Below, one piece after another: positions 6,222-8,487 of a DNA stretch of 8,487 bases. Source of the stretch: Actinomycetes bacterium (GTDB lineage: Bacteria; Actinomycetota; Acidimicrobiia; Acidimicrobiales; Acidimicrobiaceae); the NCBI GenBank assembly GCA_021792075.1, contig JAJYVK010000055.1, positions 1 through 8,487 on the forward strand, in the 5' to 3' direction. The notes beneath the pieces were generated by a model, which saw only the letters and a list, made by a program, of their open reading frames with translations, did not search any database and had not been told where the DNA came from. Positions within the stretch are counted from its first letter, which is position 1; each line of letters starts with the position of its first letter. The translations under genes and the position numbers were made by a program.

Positions 6222-7494
6222 ATACGCTCTCCAGATATTCAAAGCTGAAGCCCGCTATCCTAACCTCGTCACCATCACGAGCGCCACTACGCCTCAGCGC
6301 TTTGTCCACGCCAAGTTTCTTCAAACGTGATTGAATATAGTCGATAGCCTCAGGAGTAGTGATATTTGATAGTGCGACGGACCTCTCGACAGTTTTGCCC
6401 TTGACCCTATACGCACCGTCAGGGTCTCTGACGACCTGGAAAGTCCGAGGAAGCGGGCGGTGAATAACTATCTCCTCCTCGACCAACTCCTCACCTCCTC
6501 TTGATGACTTCACTATATTGCCTAGTTCTCCTACCAGCTCCTTCAGCCCTTCGCCCGTTGCCGAAGAGATCGCCAGGGAGATGACTCTCCGGTCGAGCAG
6601 GGACTTGACAAGCTCTGGATCCGCACCATCGGATTTGGAGGCGACAACCAGTCTTGGCCTTGCAACCAGATCCGCCATATAAGCCTTCAACTCCTTTATC
6701 AGAATATCCAGCTGCTCCTCGGGCGGCATTGGAGCAGTCGTCGAAATATCCAAAAGGATGAGAAGCGCCTTGGCCCTCTCTATGTGGCGGAGAAACTCGT
6801 GACCGAGGCCCTTCCCCTGGCTTGCCCCTTCGATTAGACCAGGAATGTCGGCGACTATGAACTCCGTGAAATCCTCCATGCCGCCAATATGCACCACACC
6901 AAGGTTTGGTACCAATGTCGTAAACGGATAGTCGGCTATCTTGGGCTTCGCGGCAGAAATGACTGATATCAACGTCGACTTGCCGACATTTGGAAATCCG
7001 ATGATCGCCACATCAGCAGCAAGCTTGAGTTCCAGGTTGTACCAGAACTCCTCACCCGTCTCGCCCTGCTCGGCAAAGCTCGGAGCGCGCTTCAGATTGG
7101 AAAGAAACCGGGCGTTGCCCCTGCCGCCCCGTCCTCCCTTAGCCGCAAGCCATTTCACGCCAGGGCGGTCGAGATCTGCGAGGACATTATCATTCAGGTC
7201 TCTTACGACGGTACCAACTGGAACCTCAACCACGATGCTCTTGCCGGATGCGCCATGCTTCTTCTTTCCAGCCCCATGTGAACCGCTCTCGGCTGCCCTG
7301 TGCGGAAAGTCACGGAAAAGAAAAAGTGATGTCGTGTTGTTCGATGCCTGAAGCCAGATATCTCCCCCGCTGCCGCCATCCCCGCCATCCGGCCCACCCT
7401 TTTCCACATGGGCTTCTCTTCTGAACGAGACAGAGCCCGCTCCGCCATCGCCAGCCTTTACGTGAATTTGTGCTTTATCAATGAAACTTGCCAT
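6220..7494 (-). CDS. obg: Obg/CgtA family GTPase, 50S ribosome assembly
   Basis: A 424-residue GTPase that binds the large ribosomal subunit precursor and links its maturation to nucleotide status. The glycine-rich Obg fold covers about 1-158 (GDGGAGSVSFRRE, GGPDGGDGGSGGD, GGRGGRGNARF). In the G domain, G1 is GFPNVGKST (166-174), switch I is DYPFTTLVPNLGV (188-200) and G3 is DIPGLIEGA (216-224). G4 is S286-K-S-D289 where NKxD is standard, and G5 is SSATGEGL (310-317). An OCT domain fills about 350-420 (FQVVRDPDGAYRVKGKTVER, then DGDEVRIAGFSFEYL), the C-terminal extension found in actinobacteria and Firmicutes. It starts with ATG and GAGG lies 4 bases upstream. The placement directly after rplU-rpmA is conserved in many bacteria. 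The G4 substitution is the one oddity. Confidence 0.97.
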   Translation of the reverse strand: MASFIDKAQIHVKAGDGGAGSVSFRREAHVEKGGPDGGDGGSGGDIWLQASNNTTSLFLFRDFPHRAAESGSHGAGKKKHGASGKSIVVEVPVGTVVRDLNDNVLADLDRPGVKWLAAKGGRGGRGNARFLSNLKRAPSFAEQGETGEEFWYNLELKLAADVAIIGFPNVGKSTLISVISAAKPKIADYPFTTLVPNLGVVHIGGMEDFTEFIVADIPGLIEGASQGKGLGHEFLRHIERAKALLILLDISTTAPMPPEEQLDILIKELKAYMADLVARPRLVVASKSDGADPELVKSLLDRRVISLAISSATGEGLKELVGELGNIVKSSRGGEELVEEEIVIHRPLPRTFQVVRDPDGAYRVKGKTVERSVALSNITTPEAIDYIQSRLKKLGVDKALRRSGARDGDEVRIAGFSFEYLESV

Positions 7495-7512
7495 ACAACC
7501 TCAAAATTCAAA

Positions 7513-7552
7513 AGACCCCGGTTCATTCTGCACTGCAGACGCTCCGAGGTCT
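7513..7552 (-). terminator. Nested hairpin with T-rich tail between rpmA and obg (candidate terminator or attenuator)
   Basis: On the minus strand the arms AGACCTCGG (7552-7544) and CCGGGGTCT (7521-7513) form a 9 bp stem with one G-U pair. Between them lies a second stem-loop, TCTGC-AGT-GCAGA (7539-7527). The outer stem is followed by TTTGAATTTTGAGG, an interrupted U-rich tract that runs into the obg ribosome binding site. This could partly terminate or attenuate transcripts arriving from rplU-rpmA. The tail is weaker than in a textbook terminator and the loop is branched, so a processing site is an alternative. Confidence 0.5.
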
Positions 7553-7582
7553 AGTATGTATCTTTTTCTAGAACTGTGTCTA
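7553..7582 (-). promoter_or_regulatory. Possible sigma-70-type promoter for obg
   Basis: TAGACA (7582-7577, 5 of 6 to TTGACA) and CATACT (7558-7553, 4 of 6 to TATAAT) are separated by 18 bases. The predicted start near 7546 would fall inside the upstream arm of the adjoining hairpin. Both boxes are imperfect and the call rests on pattern alone. Confidence 0.25.
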
Positions 7583-7594
7583 TGCCCAGATAAT

Positions 7595-7858
7595 CTAGTT
7601 GGCTGCACCATCGTTGAGAACGTCAACGATACGGCGACCTCGCCGGTCGCCAAACTTCACCCTTCCCTCTGAAGTTGCGAAGAGGGTGTCATCGTTTCCC
7701 CGTCCTACATTTTGTCCGGGATGAAACTTCGTTCCACGTTGACGAACCAATATCGCCCCCGCTTTGACGGTCGTACCATCGAAGGTCTTCACGCCCAATC
7801 GCTGAGCCTGGGAATCACGGCCGTTTCTAGTCGAGCCACCGCCCTTGGTCTTTGACAT
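7595..7858 (-). CDS. rpmA: 50S ribosomal protein L27
   Basis: An 87-residue protein of normal L27 length. The N-terminus [15 protein letters not shown] and the segment [23 protein letters not shown], which continues [19 protein letters not shown], are the family signature. The flexible basic N-terminus reaches toward the peptidyl transferase centre. There is no Firmicutes-type cleaved leader before the GGGS segment. It starts with ATG, with AGGAG 7 bases upstream. It lies 70 bases after rplU, the standard pairing, and 100 bases before obg. The spacer on the rplU side shows no convincing structure. Confidence 0.98.
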   Translation of the reverse strand: MSKTKGGGSTRNGRDSQAQRLGVKTFDGTTVKAGAILVRQRGTKFHPGQNVGRGNDDTLFATSEGRVKFGDRRGRRIVDVLNDGAAN

Positions 7859-7928
7859 CTAGACTCTCCTTGGAGTTTTGCTGAAAATCCCTGCAATAAA
7901 ATTAACCAAGCAGGAACGACGAAACCGC

Positions 7929-8237
7929 CTACTTGTTGATGCCGGTAATTTCTACAACCGAGTACTTCTGCCTGTGTCCCCACTTACGGCGATATCTGGA
8001 CTTCGATCGGTATTTGAAGCCAACAATTTTCGGCCCTTTTGCCACACCGACAACTTTTCCACTGACTGAAGCTCCGCTCAAATCCGGGCCTTCGGTTATA
8101 ACGCTATCGCCATCCACAATGAGAATAGGCGTAAAGGTAACGTCGCTTCCTTCGTGAGCGCCTAAGAGCTCAACGTTGAGGATCTGTCCTTGCGAAACCT
8201 TTTCTTGTTTACCACCTGTTGTGATCACCGCATACAT
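7929..8237 (-). CDS. rplU: 50S ribosomal protein L21
   Basis: A 102-residue protein, the normal length for L21, which binds 23S rRNA in the large subunit. MYAVITTGGKQEKVSQGQ at the N-terminus, and GPKIVGFKYRSKSRYRRKWG followed by HRQKYSVVEITGI at the C-terminus, are diagnostic. The ATG is fixed by the family N-terminus. The nearest purine-rich site, GAGGG, is about 15 bases away, which is longer than usual, so initiation may lean on ribosomes coming from the rng stop 21 bases upstream. That spacer is too short to hold a structured L21 leader. Confidence 0.98.
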   Translation of the reverse strand: MYAVITTGGKQEKVSQGQILNVELLGAHEGSDVTFTPILIVDGDSVITEGPDLSGASVSGKVVGVAKGPKIVGFKYRSKSRYRRKWGHRQKYSVVEITGINK

Positions 8238-8258
8238 AGGTGTAACAGTGTACCCTCG

Positions 8259-8487
8259 CTAGAGAAGAGATGAGTCAAAAATTATGCCTCTTCCTTCACA
8301 AGTTGGACAAACTGTGGAAAAAGACTCAACAAGACCCTCTGAAACCCTCTGTCTTGTCATCTCGACCAGTCCCAACTCCGACATGTCGAATACCTGAGTC
8401 TTGGTCTTATCGCGGGCTAAGGCCTCACGGAAAGCGCGCATCACGTCCTCCTGGTTGGCCTTGATCATCATGTCTATAAGGTCGATG
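8259..8487 (-). CDS. rng: Ribonuclease E/G family protein, C-terminal fragment
   Basis: The frame is open to the right edge and only the last 75 or so codons are present. The first visible residues are IDLIDM. Their first Asp aligns with the metal-binding D346 of E. coli RNase E in IDFIDM. They are followed by a helical stretch (REALARDKTKTQVFDMSELG), then LVEMTRQR and the zinc-link CPTCEGRG, where two cysteines bind a zinc shared between subunits. The protein ends 8 residues after this motif, so this copy lacks any long C-terminal scaffold and resembles RNase G or a short RNase E/G. It processes rRNA precursors and starts mRNA decay. The Met at 8471 is internal (in IDM). The rng-rplU-rpmA order is common in actinobacteria. 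Whether the missing N-terminus has an S1 domain or an actinobacterial extension cannot be seen. Confidence 0.93.
   Translation of the reverse strand, partial: IDLIDMMIKANQEDVMRAFREALARDKTKTQVFDMSELGLVEMTRQRVSEGLVESFSTVCPTCEGRGIIFDSSLL

Noticed and set aside
6941..7351. A 136-codon plus-strand open frame opposite the 5' half of obg
   Set aside because: It is fully inside the conserved glycine-rich and G1 coding region of obg on the other strand. The Pro/Arg-rich translation is what antisense of glycine-rich codons gives.
7878..7896. Inverted repeat TTGC/GCAA in the rplU-rpmA spacer
   Set aside because: Only 4 bp arms around an 11-base loop, with no tail; this is expected by chance.
8238..8258. 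Possible L21 leader (autoregulatory RNA) upstream of rplU
   Set aside because: The spacer between rng and rplU is only 21 bases, too short for a structured leader, and the preceding sequence is conserved rng coding sequence.

Overview
The window looks like a chromosomal segment of an actinobacterium, most likely class Acidimicrobiia. Two things point there. The first is a GYWLVASDGGIFSFGDA-type repeat, a unit I associate with secreted proteins of that group. The second is the actinobacterial order rng-rplU-rpmA-obg-proB-proA followed by a MoxR-type ATPase, a VWA protein and a histidine phosphatase. By eye the base composition is moderate, which suggests one of the lower-GC members; genus is not determinable from the sequence alone.

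Layout. On the plus strand at the left edge (to 835) is the 3' part of a secreted protein: one repeat unit joined to a GH25-like/DUF1906-like TIM-barrel domain. Everything else is a single minus-strand array of nine genes, read from right to left: rng (partial, C-terminus only), rplU (L21), rpmA (L27), obg (ribosome-assembly GTPase), proB, proA, a MoxR/CoxD-like AAA+ ATPase, a CoxE-like VWA protein and a histidine phosphatase. The array converges on the plus-strand gene with a 1-base gap at 836.

How the genes relate. rng, rplU, rpmA and obg form a ribosome and RNA-processing block. proB and proA catalyse the first two steps from glutamate to proline. The AAA+ and VWA genes form the usual ATPase/MIDAS-adaptor pair; the ATPase is coupled to proA by a 4-base GTGA overlap. 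The two genes that usually sit between this pair and the phosphatase in actinobacteria, nadD and rsfS, are absent, and only 24 bases separate the VWA gene and the phosphatase. Spacing is tight throughout, so co-transcription is likely. The longest spacers are rpmA-obg (100 bases, with a strong hairpin and a possible promoter), rplU-rpmA (70 bases) and proB-proA (54 bases, with a hairpin). No spacer exceeds 100 bases. No tRNA, rRNA, CRISPR array or insertion sequence was seen.

Most of the window is conserved core genome. The points worth a second look are the uncharacterised ATPase/VWA pair tied to proA, the GH25-like secreted protein, the hairpins at 866-905 and 7513-7552, and an unusual G4 motif in Obg.
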